Shown: positions 25,101 through 33,737 of the stretch, piece by piece | Layout: every line of letters begins with the position of its first letter | How positions within the stretch are numbered: position 1 is the stretch's first letter | Assembly: GCA_963715565.1 (NCBI GenBank) | Contig: OY970256.1 | Span: forward strand, 4,960,001 to 5,024,000 | Source of the DNA: JACVRN01 sp963715565 | Lineage (GTDB): Bacteria > Acidobacteriota > Blastocatellia > Pyrinomonadales > Pyrinomonadaceae | Direction: 5' to 3' | Length of the DNA stretch: 64,000 bases | Translations under genes and position numbers: made by a program | The notes under the pieces: generated by a model | The model's database searches: none | What the model was told of the DNA's origin: nothing | What the model saw: only the letters and a program-made list of their open reading frames with translations

Positions 25101-26513
25101 TTACCTTCGTTTCTTCGGCGCTGCCGCATCTTTTCCTGTTGCTCCACCAGTGTCCAAATCCACAGCCGCAGGGTAGCCCTTGCCCTTGAGCGCAGCGACT
25201 TCTATTACCACTTCCTTTTTGCCCTGCACCTTTTTGGTCACCTGCGGCATGGCTGCCTGATTTCCATTTTTGGTGGAAGGGCTCGGTGCGGCATTGGCGT
25301 TAGCGTTCTTCGGTTCTTCGGCGTCGGTTCGTCCACGCGCATCGCGCGACATATCACGGAGCGCGGCGAGCGTCTTCTCTCTTTCTTCCGGGCTGAACTG
25401 GTCGAGCGTGACGCCGTAGGCTTTGAGCACAGCCGCTAGACGTTCTTCCGTGTTTGTATCTTGATCGTAAACGTCACGGTAGATGTAGAGCTTGCCGTCT
25501 TCGACAACGATGGTTTCGTAGCGCAGCTCTATGGGCACGCCGTTTTGTAGCGACACAGTTTTGGTCTCAGTCTTGTTGCGCAAGATTTCGTCAATCTGCT
25601 CGTCCGTGAGCGTTGCTCCGCCGAGACGCGCGAGGACGGGCGCGAACTGGCGCATCTGCGCGTTGGTCAAACCGACGCAGCCGTGCGATGCAAAGCCTCC
25701 GATTTGTGCCTGAGACTTTCCGCCGTGAATGAGCGAGGGCGGGCCTATGGGAATCTTGGCGATGCCAAGCGGATTCTCAGGGCTACCGGCTTTGACGGGC
25801 TGACCCTTCTTGACTTCGCTCGTCTCTTTGACCCAGGGCGAATAGGGAGGCGTCCACGTAGGGTTAAAGACAATCTGTTTGGCGTCGCGCTGTCCGGTGG
25901 GGAGAGGGAATTCGGGATAGCCTATGCCGACTTTATAAGATTTGGTGAGCCGACCGTTTTCAAAAATGTCCATGCGATAGGCGGGAGCGTTGACGACAAT
26001 CCGTGTGTCTTTCGGGATGGCGTTGGCCGCTGTGGCCGTGGCGGCAGTTGAGCCGCCCTGATTGCCGCCCCAGCGCTCGCGTATCAGGCTCGATAGCTCG
26101 CGCGCTTTCTCTTCGCCTATGACCTGTTTGATACGGGCAGCGGCCTGCTCGCTCGCGGCGCTCGTCGTTCCCGCATAATCTGCGCCGCCTTCGTTGAGCT
26201 TCGCCGTCTCCTCGCGCGCAATCTTTTGCAGCTCGGCAATCTGCGCGTCAGTTAATTTAAGCCGCTCTTTGAGCGCCGTCTTAAAAGCTTCGTCTTCATA
26301 AAAGAGCGCGTCCAGGACTGGCAAAGTGACGGGCAGAAAGTTTGTGCTCGCAGGGTTCGACGTGGCGGCGGGAGGCGCAGTCGCGTTGGCGTTGCTGTTG
26401 GTTGTGCTCGTGGTCGTGGTGGTGTTGTTGCCGCCGGGTTGAGTCACGCAACCGGCCAAGGCCAACAGAAACAGAAAAGCAAGCGTCGCGCTCGCCCGTC
26501 GAAAATTGCTCAT
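25101..26513 (-). CDS. L,D-transpeptidase (YkuD) lipoprotein
   Basis: 470 residues. The lipoprotein signal ends in LALAGC, followed by a Thr/Asn-rich linker. A helical region (about 75-165) precedes the YkuD domain (about 180-320). The catalytic block IGGFASHGCVGL contains nucleophile Cys279; the upstream His lies in SLIHGGK. The usual SHGC-x-R has Gly281 in place of Arg. The YkuD domain forms 3-3 peptidoglycan cross-links or attaches envelope proteins. A long Lys/Asn/Ala C-terminal extension (about 385-470) is probably disordered. It is transcribed after the VanY-like and PBP4-like genes. Confidence 0.87.
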   Translation of the reverse strand: MSNFRRASATLAFLFLLALAGCVTQPGGNNTTTTTSTTNSNANATAPPAATSNPASTNFLPVTLPVLDALFYEDEAFKTALKERLKLTDAQIAELQKIAREETAKLNEGGADYAGTTSAASEQAAARIKQVIGEEKARELSSLIRERWGGNQGGSTAATATAANAIPKDTRIVVNAPAYRMDIFENGRLTKSYKVGIGYPEFPLPTGQRDAKQIVFNPTWTPPYSPWVKETSEVKKGQPVKAGSPENPLGIAKIPIGPPSLIHGGKSQAQIGGFASHGCVGLTNAQMRQFAPVLARLGGATLTDEQIDEILRNKTETKTVSLQNGVPIELRYETIVVEDGKLYIYRDVYDQDTNTEERLAAVLKAYGVTLDQFSPEEREKTLAALRDMSRDARGRTDAEEPKNANANAAPSPSTKNGNQAAMPQVTKKVQGKKEVVIEVAALKGKGYPAAVDLDTGGATGKDAAAPKKRR

Positions 26514-26670
26514 CTCTTTTAATCTCTCCAATGACAGCTCTGAAAACTCAAAGCGAGAATTGTGCAAGAGACGTGCCCGTGGGATGAGGCTCTTGTAAAT
26601 CAATGGTTTGGGAGATGTGGAAGCAAAGCGCGGCCCGCCGGATTGAACTATTAGCGAACGCCGCCCGTCC

Positions 26671-26764
26671 TGATTTTAGATTTTGGATTTTGGATTAGAG
26701 CGACGATGAATGTAGTAGAGCTTCAATCCAGTCTCGCTAATCTAAAATCCAAAATCCGCAATTC
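26671..26764. repeat. Heptamer-arm stem-loop, unit GATTTTG
   Basis: Left arm GATTTTA, GATTTTG, GATTTTG, GATTAG; right arm CTAATCTAAAATCCAAAATCC. The loop is longer than most (about 33 nt). The right arm touches the last codon of the minus-strand VanY-like gene, so on that strand it is a 3'-end hairpin. Same unit as the element at 46998-47118. Confidence 0.85.
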
Positions 26765-27761
26765 ACCCGACGTATTCCCAGTGCCAGGGTTCGTAGAAGT
26801 AGGGGCGGAAGCCGAAGCGTTCGGCGTTGCGGACGAGCCAGCGATAGATTTTGGTTTGGACCTGCACGGCGCGGTTCGAGTCTTCGGTCGAGACGGGCTC
26901 GCCGCCGACGTAAACGTCCAGAGCGCGGCCTGTGAAGTGCGGGCTGTTGACGGCTAAGCCTGCGGAGCCTGCGTTCGGAGATTGCTGGCGCAGCCGCTCC
27001 TGATACTCGCGTGAGCGAAAGGCCGAGACGATCTTTAAATATTGTTCCGACGACGCAAGCTCTGTCGAAGACGCGGACTTTAAGCCGAGCGACTTGTCCG
27101 CAATCGCTGCCGCGAGCATGCGCCTGTAAGCATCGTAGGCTTCGGTTCTGGCTTTGCGCAGCTCTTCGGGGCGCGCAGGGTCGTATAAATCCGGGGTGTT
27201 GATTAGGACGAGCTGCTCGGGCGACGGATAGCCTCGCTCCTTCAAACGTCTAGACTGCCATGTGGTAATCATCACGGCGAGCGTTGTGTTGTCGAGCACA
27301 CCGTTGGCTTGGAGGCCGATTGACTTTTGCCAGCGAGACAACGCGGTGGCAAACTCTGCCTCTCCAGCGCCGCTCTCTGTTCCAATCAGTTGTTGAATCA
27401 GCGGCACGTATAGATACCAGCCGCGCTGCTGCTTACCGCCGAAAGTCCACGTCAGAGTATTTTGCAGCTCGGCGTTTTGACGCGCCGCATCCTGAAACGC
27501 GTTGACTTCTGCAAGGCTCGCGTTTTCAGTTTGAGCGGGAGATGCGGAGTTTGATTGAGACGAAGTTGATGTTGTCTCCACCGTGTTAGCGTTTGATGAA
27601 GTTGCGTTCGCAGAGGGAGGAGCGACGACCACAATCGGCAGACCGCGCTCCGTGATGGGCTGTTGATAGGTATAGCGCAGGATGGCGGCGGTCGCGGAGA
27701 CACACATAAAGACGACCAGCGCGATGATGAAAATCCTGCTTCGCCAGAAGCTCTTTGCCAT
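26763..27761 (-). CDS. VanY-like D-Ala-D-Ala carboxypeptidase (M15) with N-terminal anchor
   Basis: 332 residues. One N-terminal membrane segment (RIFIIALVVFMCVSATAAIL) is followed by a Ser/Thr/Asn-rich linker and a peptidoglycan-binding-like region (about 110-175, WQKSIGLQANGVLDNTT). The M15 domain carries the zinc-site motif SPHFTGRALDVYV (HxxGxAxD) and the C-terminal EPWHWEYVG (WHWE). It trims pentapeptide stems at the outer face of the inner membrane. Its job fits with the neighbouring L,D-transpeptidase, which uses tetrapeptides as donors. Confidence 0.88.
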   Translation of the reverse strand: MAKSFWRSRIFIIALVVFMCVSATAAILRYTYQQPITERGLPIVVVAPPSANATSSNANTVETTSTSSQSNSASPAQTENASLAEVNAFQDAARQNAELQNTLTWTFGGKQQRGWYLYVPLIQQLIGTESGAGEAEFATALSRWQKSIGLQANGVLDNTTLAVMITTWQSRRLKERGYPSPEQLVLINTPDLYDPARPEELRKARTEAYDAYRRMLAAAIADKSLGLKSASSTELASSEQYLKIVSAFRSREYQERLRQQSPNAGSAGLAVNSPHFTGRALDVYVGGEPVSTEDSNRAVQVQTKIYRWLVRNAERFGFRPYFYEPWHWEYVG

Positions 27762-27777
27762 GACTTGAGACTTTCCT

Positions 27778-29148
27778 TCAGGCCGCGCGCCGCCCCTTGC
27801 GCTGAAGCGTGCCGCGCACTTCCACGCGCATGCTCGAAGTGTGAAGCAAATCGCGCGGGACTTGAGCCGTGGCGGGGCGCGGGCGTGCGCGCTCGCGCAC
27901 AGCTTCTTCCAGCAGCTTGTCTTCCAAATCTCTATTCTCCGCGAGGCGCTCCCCCTGGTCCAGAAGAACGAAGGCCAGCTCGCCTGCGTCTTCCGTGTAA
28001 ATAATTCCGGCGAGGCTCACGATGCCGCCATCCACGTCGGGCGTCTGCGTTCCGGTCTTGCCGAGCACAGCGCCTTCCAGAGACGTGCCGGAAAATCTAC
28101 GACGCAGCGTTCCGCTGTCCTCGTCCGCGACGGGCATGATGTCCGAAGGCTCAAGACCGCGTCGGCGTGTTTCCTCAATCAGCGCACGCAGGACCGCGAG
28201 CACGCCGCGTGCGCTCAAACGATTCTGCTCGCGCCCCGAAGTCGTGACCACGCGCACCTGCTCGGGCGGAAGTTTTAATTCTTGAACCAGAAACTGCTGT
28301 ACAGCTTGGGGGCCGCCGAAGAGGTTGCCGACTCTTTCGGCGGTGAAATTGCTGGAATGCGCGTTCATGTAGAGCAGGACTTCGCGCAAAGGGTGCGAGT
28401 AAAAGACAAAGAGCAATGAGCCGTTGGGCGAGCCTACGACCGCAGTTTTCGGCTGCGGCCCTTCGAGCTTCAAAGCTTTAACCAGACGCTCGGCTGATTC
28501 TTCCGGCCTCTCTGAAAAGTTGAAGCAGAAATCGGGCGACACGTTGACCACACCGTTGATGCGTTTGATGCCGAGGCGGCGCAACTCTTCGGCCATCATG
28601 TTCGCGCCCACGTCGCCAAAGGTCGGCGCGCTCTGCATGACGTAAAGCTGGCCCTCGAACGTGCCGCGCTCGTCAACCGCGCCGTCCGCGTAAACGTGTA
28701 TCTCGAAACGGTAATCGGGGCCGAGTCTTTTCAGCGCGACGAGCGACGTGGCGAGCTTTACAATCGAGGCCGGATTAAAAAGCTTGTCCGCGTTGTGCGA
28801 GGCGATGACACGGCCCGGCGCAAGCGTTTCGATAAGCACGCCGTGCGTCTCAAGGTCCGCGTTCTGCTCTGCTAGCCACGAAGCGGCGTCAAACTCCGGC
28901 GCAGGCTGCGGCGCGGTCGTCGTTGTCGCGGACCCTGTGGAAGCGGGCGGCTGCGGCTCCGCGCCTGTTTGCTGTACGACGCAGGCATGAGAGATAAAAG
29001 CTAAAAGTAGAAGAAGGCTGACAGCAAACGTCTTTGAAGCTGGGCGAAGACGATGCGCGCCGAAGTTGTGTATGAAAACTTTGCCCGACCGCGCAAGCGG
29101 AGTCGGGCGCTTTTTCGTTTGCGACTGAAGCCGGGTATTTTCCTTCAT
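27778..29148 (-). CDS. PBP4-like D-alanyl-D-alanine carboxypeptidase/endopeptidase (S13)
   Basis: 456 residues from ATG 29148. The order is basic N-terminus, hydrophobic export segment (about 40-56, ending SHAC, a poor lipobox), Pro/Thr linker, then a penicillin-binding-protein fold. Catalytic motifs: SIVK (Ser128, Lys131), SSN in HSSNFTAERVG, and KTG in GKTGTQTPDVDGG. It cleaves terminal D-Ala and 4-3 cross-links. It is first in a same-strand run with the VanY-like gene 16 nt downstream. An upstream TTG/ATG extension is possible but adds no export signal. Confidence 0.85.
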   Translation of the reverse strand: MKENTRLQSQTKKRPTPLARSGKVFIHNFGAHRLRPASKTFAVSLLLLLAFISHACVVQQTGAEPQPPASTGSATTTTAPQPAPEFDAASWLAEQNADLETHGVLIETLAPGRVIASHNADKLFNPASIVKLATSLVALKRLGPDYRFEIHVYADGAVDERGTFEGQLYVMQSAPTFGDVGANMMAEELRRLGIKRINGVVNVSPDFCFNFSERPEESAERLVKALKLEGPQPKTAVVGSPNGSLLFVFYSHPLREVLLYMNAHSSNFTAERVGNLFGGPQAVQQFLVQELKLPPEQVRVVTTSGREQNRLSARGVLAVLRALIEETRRRGLEPSDIMPVADEDSGTLRRRFSGTSLEGAVLGKTGTQTPDVDGGIVSLAGIIYTEDAGELAFVLLDQGERLAENRDLEDKLLEEAVRERARPRPATAQVPRDLLHTSSMRVEVRGTLQRKGRRAA

Positions 29149-29325
29149 GCTCTCAACATCAACGGGACGAATTTTTACAAGGAGCGCACTTTGCGCTCGA
29201 CAGTCTTCGAGACGCACACGTCTCGCGAGATGAAAATCGGGGGCTTATTTATTTCTGAGAGGGGAAAGCGCGTCTTACTCTACATCAACTACGAGCATCG
29301 TGCCAAACGTGCCGTTGCGCCGGAG

Positions 29326-29379
29326 TTTAAAAGGCAGAGGCCGTCGCAGTGTTTGCTGCGACGGCCTCTGCCTTTTAAA
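29326..29379. terminator. Perfect 24-bp bidirectional terminator hairpin
   Basis: Arms 29326-29349 and 29356-29379 are exact complements around loop TGTTTG. The stem core is AGGCAGAGGCCGTCGCAG, flanked by TTTAAA so both strands end in U-rich tails. It directly follows the minus-strand HD-GYP gene (stop 29395) and is its likely terminator. Confidence 0.9.
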
Positions 29380-29394
29380 ATGGTCTGTTTGAAA

Positions 29395-30447
29395 TTAGCC
29401 GAGCGAGAGCGGCGTCGGCAGGACTCTGGGGAGATGGAGGTTGCCTTGCAGCTCGCGACGAATCTCGCCCACGGCTTCCAGTTCGTGAAAAGCTTTTATC
29501 ACGTCGGGGTCGAATTGTGTGCCCGCGCCGCTGTCGAGGATGTCGAGCGCCTTCTGGTGGTCGCCAGCCGCGCGGAAGGGGCGCGGGCTGGTAATCGCGT
29601 CGTAGGCATCCGCGACGTGGATGATGCGCGCAAACATTGGAATCTGGACTCCGGAGAGACGCGACGGGTAGCCTGTGCCGTCGAAACGCTCGTGGTGATA
29701 ATGAACCGCCTCCGCGATGTCTTCCATGCCGGGCACGCTGGAAAGAATGCGCGCGCCAGCTTCGGAGTGAAGCTCTACGCTCACGCGCTCCTCCTGTGTG
29801 AGAGGTCCGGGCTTGAGCAGGACTTGATCGGGCGTGCCTATCTTTCCGATGTCGTGCAGAAAGGCTGCGAGCGCAAGCTGTTCGATGCTGGCCGCGTCGA
29901 GGCCCATCTGCCGGCCAAGGGCCGAGCTGAAACCGCTGACGCGCCGCGCATGACCGTAAACATATTCGTCCTTGGCTTCGAGCGCGTCCGTGATGGCGCG
30001 CACAAAACCGCGCGTCATCTCGTTGAGGCGCGTGACCAGTCGATTGTTGGCAAGCTGCAACTCGTGGCGCGCGCGGTTGGTTTCATAATGCTCTATCGCG
30101 CGCTCGACCGTCATGCGAAGCTCGTCGTTGTTCCATGGCTTCGGCACGTACTTGTAGACCTGCCCGCAGTTGATTGCTTCGACTAAAGCGGAAACATCCG
30201 TGTAGCCCGTGAGGATGATACGCACCATGTGCGGGCGCATCTCTGCCGTGCGCTTCAAAAGCTCTATGCCGGTCATGCCGGGCATGCGCTGGTCCGTGAG
30301 AATAAGCGCCACGTCGTGCAGTTGTAAAAGATTCATGGCTTCTAGACCAGAGTTGGCCTGTACAATCTCGAATTCGCGGCGGAAAAGCCGTTCGAGCAAG
30401 CGCAGGTTGGCGGGCTCGTCGTCAACGATCATAATCTTGTGCGGCAT
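29395..30447 (-). CDS. Response regulator with HD-GYP domain (c-di-GMP phosphodiesterase, RpfG-like)
   Basis: 350 residues. The receiver domain has Asp52 in LILTDQRMPG, preceded by the acidic pair VDDE, and Lys in YVPKPWNND. After a helical linker, the HD-GYP domain shows AAFLHDIGKIG (HD), HSEAGARIL, AVHYHHERFDGTGYPSRLSG (GYP) and HVADAYDAITS. All metal-binding positions I can check are present, so it should hydrolyse c-di-GMP. The sensor kinase gene lies immediately upstream on the same strand (77 nt), so the pair probably forms one signalling unit. Confidence 0.92.
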   Translation of the reverse strand: MPHKIMIVDDEPANLRLLERLFRREFEIVQANSGLEAMNLLQLHDVALILTDQRMPGMTGIELLKRTAEMRPHMVRIILTGYTDVSALVEAINCGQVYKYVPKPWNNDELRMTVERAIEHYETNRARHELQLANNRLVTRLNEMTRGFVRAITDALEAKDEYVYGHARRVSGFSSALGRQMGLDAASIEQLALAAFLHDIGKIGTPDQVLLKPGPLTQEERVSVELHSEAGARILSSVPGMEDIAEAVHYHHERFDGTGYPSRLSGVQIPMFARIIHVADAYDAITSPRPFRAAGDHQKALDILDSGAGTQFDPDVIKAFHELEAVGEIRRELQGNLHLPRVLPTPLSLG

Positions 30448-30523
30448 GTTAAGTGTTTAAGCTCCTGTTTGTTTATGTGCTTGTTGGGGCGCGCTCTGTT
30501 AAGTTTGCTCCGCCGAAAAGTTT

Positions 30524-31852
30524 CTAAGTTTGCTCCGGGCTGGCGGGCGGCTTAGCCTGCAAGGGAAGCGTGACGAGAAAGGTCGCGCCTTCGCCGGGGC
30601 GACTCTTGACGCGAATCTCGCCGCCGTGGCGCTCTATGATGCTGTAGGAAATGGAAAGACCTAATCCTGTCCCTTCGCCCACGGGCTTGGTGGTGAAAAA
30701 GGGATCGAAAATTCTGCGCATGTGCTCGGGCTTGATGCCGGGGCCGTTATCGGAGATGTAGACGGCGGCCTTGCCGGTTTCCATGCGCGTGGCGATACGC
30801 ACCGTTCCTTCCGGGCCTGCGGCCTGCGAGGCGTTGGCGAGCAGATTCATCCAGACCTGATTGAGCTGACCGGCGTAGCACGAGACTGGCGGCAACTGAC
30901 CGTAGACACGTTCGAGGCGCGTGCGGTCCGGGCCGTAGTACTGTGACAGCAAGCGTATGGTTGAATCCAATCCTTCATGAAGATCGACCAGCTTGTAGTC
31001 GGCTTCGTCCAGACGCGAGAAGGTGCGCAGGTTCTGCACCACGTCGCGTATGCGCTCGGCCCCGTTGTAGCAATCGTTGATGATGGAATGCAGGTCTTCG
31101 AGCGTGTCCTCGTAGCCAATCTCATCTTTGAAGGCGCGCACCTGCGCTTCAACCTCGGCGGGCAGAGGCACGCCTTCGTAGATTTTCAAAAGCTTTTCGA
31201 GCCCGCCGACACACTCCCTGAGGATGTCCATGTTGCCGTAGATAAAGCCCGCGGGGTTATTAATCTCGTGGGCCACGCCAGCGGCCAGTTGGCCCAGGGA
31301 AGCCATCTTCTCCGTGTGGACTATCTGTCCCTGAAGACGCTCAAGCTCTGCCTTGCGACGAGCCAGCTCTTTATTACGACGCTCCAAATCCTGCTTGTAG
31401 CGCCGACCGTCGCGCAACAATGCGCGTCGTTCGAGCGCGCGCTCGACGCAAAGCTCAAGTACGTCCATGTCGCAGGGCTTAATCAGGTAGTCGTATGCGC
31501 CAAGACGGACGGTGTCGAGCACGCGCTGCGTGCGGTCAACGCCCGAAGCCATGACGACGGCTGTGTCTGGAAAACGCGCCGTCACTTCACGCAGCAGTTC
31601 GACGCCGCTGCGCCCCGGCATCAGTATGTCGGAGATGACAAGCGCAAAGGGCTGGCGCGAGAGATGCGCGAGCGCCTCGTCAACGTTTGAGGCAGTGGTG
31701 CAGGAGAAACGTCTTGACAGACAGGCGGCGAAGACCTCTCGAATCGTTTCGTCGTCGTCAACAATCAGGATACGGCGGTCGGGGTTGGCCTGAGCATCGC
31801 CTGCGAGGCTCGGCTGTACGGGGCGATTTAATTTAGCAGGGGCTGTCACCAT
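30524..31852 (-). CDS. Hybrid sensor kinase: receiver + histidine kinase
   Basis: 442 residues, no membrane segment. An N-terminal receiver domain (Asp75 in LVISDILMPG) is joined by a coiled coil (about 140-178) to HisKA with His195 in GQLAAGVAHEINNPAGF, and to a HATPase domain with WMNLLANASQA, DNGPGIKPEH and GEGTGLGLSISY. Receiver-first kinases of this type take phosphate from another kinase or act in relays. The partner is most likely the HD-GYP regulator downstream, which links the signal to c-di-GMP level. Confidence 0.92.
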   Translation of the reverse strand: MVTAPAKLNRPVQPSLAGDAQANPDRRILIVDDDETIREVFAACLSRRFSCTTASNVDEALAHLSRQPFALVISDILMPGRSGVELLREVTARFPDTAVVMASGVDRTQRVLDTVRLGAYDYLIKPCDMDVLELCVERALERRALLRDGRRYKQDLERRNKELARRKAELERLQGQIVHTEKMASLGQLAAGVAHEINNPAGFIYGNMDILRECVGGLEKLLKIYEGVPLPAEVEAQVRAFKDEIGYEDTLEDLHSIINDCYNGAERIRDVVQNLRTFSRLDEADYKLVDLHEGLDSTIRLLSQYYGPDRTRLERVYGQLPPVSCYAGQLNQVWMNLLANASQAAGPEGTVRIATRMETGKAAVYISDNGPGIKPEHMRRIFDPFFTTKPVGEGTGLGLSISYSIIERHGGEIRVKSRPGEGATFLVTLPLQAKPPASPEQT

Positions 31853-32154
31853 AAGAGATTAGTCACCTGAGTAGGTAGAGGTAAAGCATGTGCCGTCTTG
31901 TGCGATGAATTGCATCGGGATGAAATTGATGAGGACTTCGAGCGGTGCGGCAAAATGGGATGAGCAGGGGCGTAATGCCGAGGCGCACTGGTCCATTATG
32001 GCCTGAACCCGCACCGTTCGAAGCCCTCACGCGATTGCTTCGCACGTCGTGTGCCACCCGGAGGGAAGTCTCAAGTCCCAAGTCCAAAGTCCCAAGTCAA
32101 AAGAAAGAATCTGTCTTTGACTTGGGACTTTGGACTTGGGACTTGAGACTTCGT
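31853..32154. other. Intergenic region without a gene
   Basis: 302 nt between two minus-strand genes. Its right part is the AAGTCCC heptamer hairpin (32065-32152). The rest, 31853-32064, holds no convincing ORF, RNA or promoter that I can support. It presumably contains the promoter of the hybrid kinase gene. Confidence 0.5.
32065..32152. repeat. Heptamer-arm stem-loop, unit AAGTCCC
   Basis: Left arm AAGTCTC, AAGTCCC, AAGTCCA, AAGTCCC, AAGTCAA, AAG. The right arm is its full complement (32115-32152). The loop is AAAGAATCTGT between AAAG and CTTT. It lies 3 nt past the stop of the minus-strand NDH-2 gene and is its likely transcript end. Confidence 0.9.
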
Positions 32155-33411
32155 TTAACTAATGTGCGGCATGTCGTTCGGTTGGTCCAGTCCGAGGGGG
32201 CGCGGGGTCGTGCCTTCGAAGAACCAGCTCGCGCCGACTTTCAGGCGGTGATGCCAGGTCGGGAGTCTGGACGTGTACATGGCAAAGCGGGCCTGACGCG
32301 CCAGCGCGCCGCCGATGGCTTTTGGACCGGCGAGCAGCGCGGCGCGCTCCGTACCCAAGCTCACGGCCTCGCCCAACTCCACGAATCGTTTGGTCTTTAG
32401 CTCTTTGCCCGAGAGCAGTGCGCGAACGTTGCGCGCCACGAGCGTCGCTTCCTGAAAAGCCAGTTGAGCCGTGCCCGCCAGACGCGGGCTGATGTCTTCG
32501 TAAAAGGCTATGTCGCCGAGCGCAAACACGTCATCGTAGCGCGTGGTCTGAAGCGTCGGGCGGACGATGACCATCCCGCGACGCTCCTTTTCAAGATCAA
32601 GCTTTTCGATAAGCGGGTTCATGCGTACGCCCGCGACCCAGACGGTCGCCGCCGCCTGCATCTCCGACACCTCGCCCTCGTGCTCGAAGACTATCCCGTC
32701 CTCCATGACCCGCACCACGCGCGTACCCGTGTGAGTTTCGACGTGCGCGTCCTTGAGCGCATGCTCAACATAGGTGCGAATCTCGTCGCCCATCCCCGGC
32801 ACAAGCTGGTCACCCATCTCAATAATCATGACGCGCGCCTGGCCCTTGAGAGCGCGTCGCCGGATAGCGTCGTTCAGGAGGTCGGCCATCTTGGTCGAAA
32901 GCTCTACACCGCTTGCGCCGCCGCCGACCACTGCGAAGGTCAAGGCGCGGCTCACGTCCTGCGGCGCGGTTTCGGGCGGCACGCGGTCCAGGGCTTGAAC
33001 CATGCGTCGGCGTATGTCGTCCGCATGTTCAACCTTGCGAAAGGGCATAGTGTATTGTTCCGCCCCTTCGGCGTTCCAGAAATTGGTGATGCCCCCGACG
33101 GCCAGTATGAGCACGTCGTAGACTATGCGGCGCACGCGGCCCGCGACCGTCACTTCGCGCGTCTGGAAATCAATCTCGGTGACGGCCCCCTGCACGAAGC
33201 GAATTTTTTCGTCGAGCAATTCCTTGAACTGCGGCGCGATGTGCCACGCCTCGACCTCGCCCGAGAGGTATTCGTAGAGCAGAGGCTTAAAGACAAAATG
33301 GTCCGCAGGGTCTATGAGCGTGACGTCAGCATCGCCAGAGAGATCGAGCGCCGTAAACAGCCCGCCGAAGCCTCCGCCCACAATCACCACGCGCGCTTCT
33401 TTTGCCGCCAT
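32155..33411 (-). CDS. ndh: Type II NADH dehydrogenase (NDH-2)
   Basis: 418 residues, FAD-dependent non-proton-pumping NADH:quinone oxidoreductase. The N-terminal FAD site is RVVIVGGGFGGLFTALDL, the NAD site is LTFAVVGGGASGVELSTKMAD, and the second FAD contact is DVFALGDIAFYED. The C-terminal part resembles the membrane-associating region of NDH-2 but lacks a long hydrophobic helix. It feeds electrons from NADH to the quinone pool. It stands alone; the hairpin at its 3' end separates it from the kinase gene. Confidence 0.9.
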   Translation of the reverse strand: MAAKEARVVIVGGGFGGLFTALDLSGDADVTLIDPADHFVFKPLLYEYLSGEVEAWHIAPQFKELLDEKIRFVQGAVTEIDFQTREVTVAGRVRRIVYDVLILAVGGITNFWNAEGAEQYTMPFRKVEHADDIRRRMVQALDRVPPETAPQDVSRALTFAVVGGGASGVELSTKMADLLNDAIRRRALKGQARVMIIEMGDQLVPGMGDEIRTYVEHALKDAHVETHTGTRVVRVMEDGIVFEHEGEVSEMQAAATVWVAGVRMNPLIEKLDLEKERRGMVIVRPTLQTTRYDDVFALGDIAFYEDISPRLAGTAQLAFQEATLVARNVRALLSGKELKTKRFVELGEAVSLGTERAALLAGPKAIGGALARQARFAMYTSRLPTWHHRLKVGASWFFEGTTPRPLGLDQPNDMPHIS

Positions 33412-33737
33412 ATAATTCCTTTTTATCGTCGGAAAATTTTGGTCGAAATGGTAACAGACAAAGGAGCGGAATGAAACCTTTGTGCGAGGACTAAAAATGA
33501 TGTGCCTGAAGTGCGAGCAGGGTAATGGTCACATAAAAATGATTTCACAGACCCACGACAGGATTTCCACTATGAAATCCAGCAGTGCCCAGCCGCCTTC
33601 AAAGCTTATCCCTAAGAATCTCGCCTTTCGCTTCATAGCACCTCCGGGAAAAGCATCATGAAAGAGAAGCTATCGAGGGTGATAGTGCGAGCGGGCCGGA
33701 CACACACTGCTTCCGACCCGCTTATGAGGTTGACGGA
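33412..33737. other. Intergenic region without a gene
   Basis: 326 nt between NDH-2 and terC, both minus strand. I see a small hairpin GGATTTCCACTATGAAATCC (33569-33588) and some AT-rich sequence upstream of the NDH-2 start, plausibly its promoter. There is no ORF with convincing coding character. Confidence 0.45.
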
